This document shows, piece after piece, positions 63,074 to 64,000 of a stretch of DNA of 64,000 nt. The stretch is from Cladocopium goreaui. Lineage: Eukaryota; Sar; Dinophyceae; Suessiales; Symbiodiniaceae. The notes under the pieces were generated by a model, which saw nothing but the letters and a program-made list of their open reading frames with translations, was not told the origin of the DNA and made no database searches. The stretch is taken from contig CAMXCT020003735.1 in NCBI GenBank assembly GCA_947184155.2, positions 456,474-520,473 on the forward strand. Direction: 5' to 3'. A program made the translations under genes and the position numbers. The first letter of the stretch is position 1. Every line of letters begins with the position of its first letter.

Positions 63074-63926
63074 CTGGTGGCCACTGGTGGCCGCAAGAAA
63101 TGGGGGAAAAGTTGGAATGGTATGGCTTTATGGGATCTTTGTGGCTTAAAACATTTAAAACATGGGGGAAAAAGGTGGAGGTTCTAAGTTTGTGAAAGAA
63201 ATCTTTTCAGGTGTTTGATGATGTTTTGGAGATTCAATCAATGGAACAACCAGCAATCCTGGGTGACATGAACTGCCAACAATCGGGGTTGAAAGGCGGC
63301 GAGTATATCCTACTAAGATCGAATAAGTATTGATGCAGTTCTGCATGTCAGATGTCCAATGTGTTTGTGACTAAACTACGGGTGATGCCTCACATGCTGC
63401 TTGCCCCGCAGAGACAGACAGGGTCAGGCTGTTGCTGTCGCTAAATTTTCAGTTGTAGCGAGACATTCTTGTGAATGATGATCATCCAAGTGTGGCAAAG
63501 GGGGCGTTTAATGAGAGATATCAAACATCCAACGAAAAAACAAATTGACTTGAAAATCTGGGTGTTTCTGAAATCTCAATATGAGAGCTCGTCCTTTGGA
63601 TTCGTCCTCTGTGTAAGTGATATAAAAAGCACAAATTTCGAGAAATCGCCCATCAGATGTTCCTTGAATGTCATAGCCATAGCCAGAAAATGGTGATTTG
63701 CATTCTAAACCCCCACTGAGTGTGACTATGATTGCATTGTTATAGGATGTTATAGGCTCATACCCCAATCTAGGCCTGGCTCAATGTCATGACGACCCTG
63801 GCCTGTCGTCTTGACACGATCGCCTGCAGTGGAAGAAAGAGGAGCAGACAAAGTGCACCTGGCGTAACGCTGCGACGACGCAGATATTTTTCAGGAAAAA
63901 AATACAACAGACATCTACAGACATAC
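63074..63926. other. Right-edge spacer
   Basis: No feature with two good borders. The + strand frame at 63,475-63,696 and its minus counterpart are short and unsupported. Confidence 0.35.
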
Positions 63927-63931
63927 TGTAT

Positions 63932-64000
63932 CCTACTGGTTATCCTACTGGTTATCCTACTGGTTATCCTACTGGCTATCCTACTGGTTATCCTACTGGT
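63932..64000. repeat. 12-bp tandem repeat (ttatcctactgg), runs off the window
   Basis: Six visible copies, one with ggc in place of ggt; the array continues past the edge. Confidence 0.9.

Overview
The window looks like nuclear DNA of a dinoflagellate, most plausibly a symbiodiniacean-type or related lineage. Four things suggest this. A long retroelement carries its own cytosine-5 DNA methyltransferase, a combination reported for dinoflagellates. Coding sequence is otherwise cut into very small GC-rich exons in AT-rich introns. Splice donors are mixed GT, GC and GA. Everything I can orient as coding lies on the minus strand, as in the one-way gene blocks of dinoflagellates. No bacterial operon, tRNA, rRNA or CRISPR array was seen.

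Reading the minus strand from right to left: (1) scattered exon-like patches at 63.1-59.1 kb. (2) A 10.68 kb non-LTR retrotransposon at 56,846-46,168, flanked by a perfect 17-bp duplication. It has three ORFs: methyltransferase plus cysteine-protease-like domain, ORF1/Gag-like protein, and endonuclease-RT-zinc motif-RNase H. The unoccupied target sequence survives in a related repeat at 22.55 kb. (3) A spliced gene at 46,011-33,948 encoding an alpha-helical, Ala/Pro-rich protein with a KSKEE-repeat exon. (4) A spliced gene of unknown function at about 33,528-25,495, whose large intron holds a roughly 70-copy 21-bp minisatellite. (5) Two tandem copies of an intronless BTB-BACK-beta-propeller gene, one intact (22,022-20,352) and one broken (19,365-17,678). 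(6) A spliced pentatricopeptide-repeat gene at about 16,277-3,627, whose introns contain a 3.4 kb GC-rich minisatellite and a 0.54 kb microsatellite. (7) The start of another retroelement-like unit (1,877 to beyond position 1), with two tightly spaced ORFs.

The spliced genes are my own reading. I looked for GC-rich or coding-like patches on the minus strand, required an AG before and GT/GC/GA after, and checked whether successive exons keep the reading frame. Several runs of three to six exons do so, which is the main support. Gene ends, missing exons and functions remain uncertain.

The rest is introns and spacers full of simple repeats and short fold-back elements. The commonest family is about 110-130 bp long and bounded by TACCCTCTGGTA and its inverse. 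Most long open frames here are artefacts of tandem repeats whose unit lengths lack stops, or are antisense to real genes.
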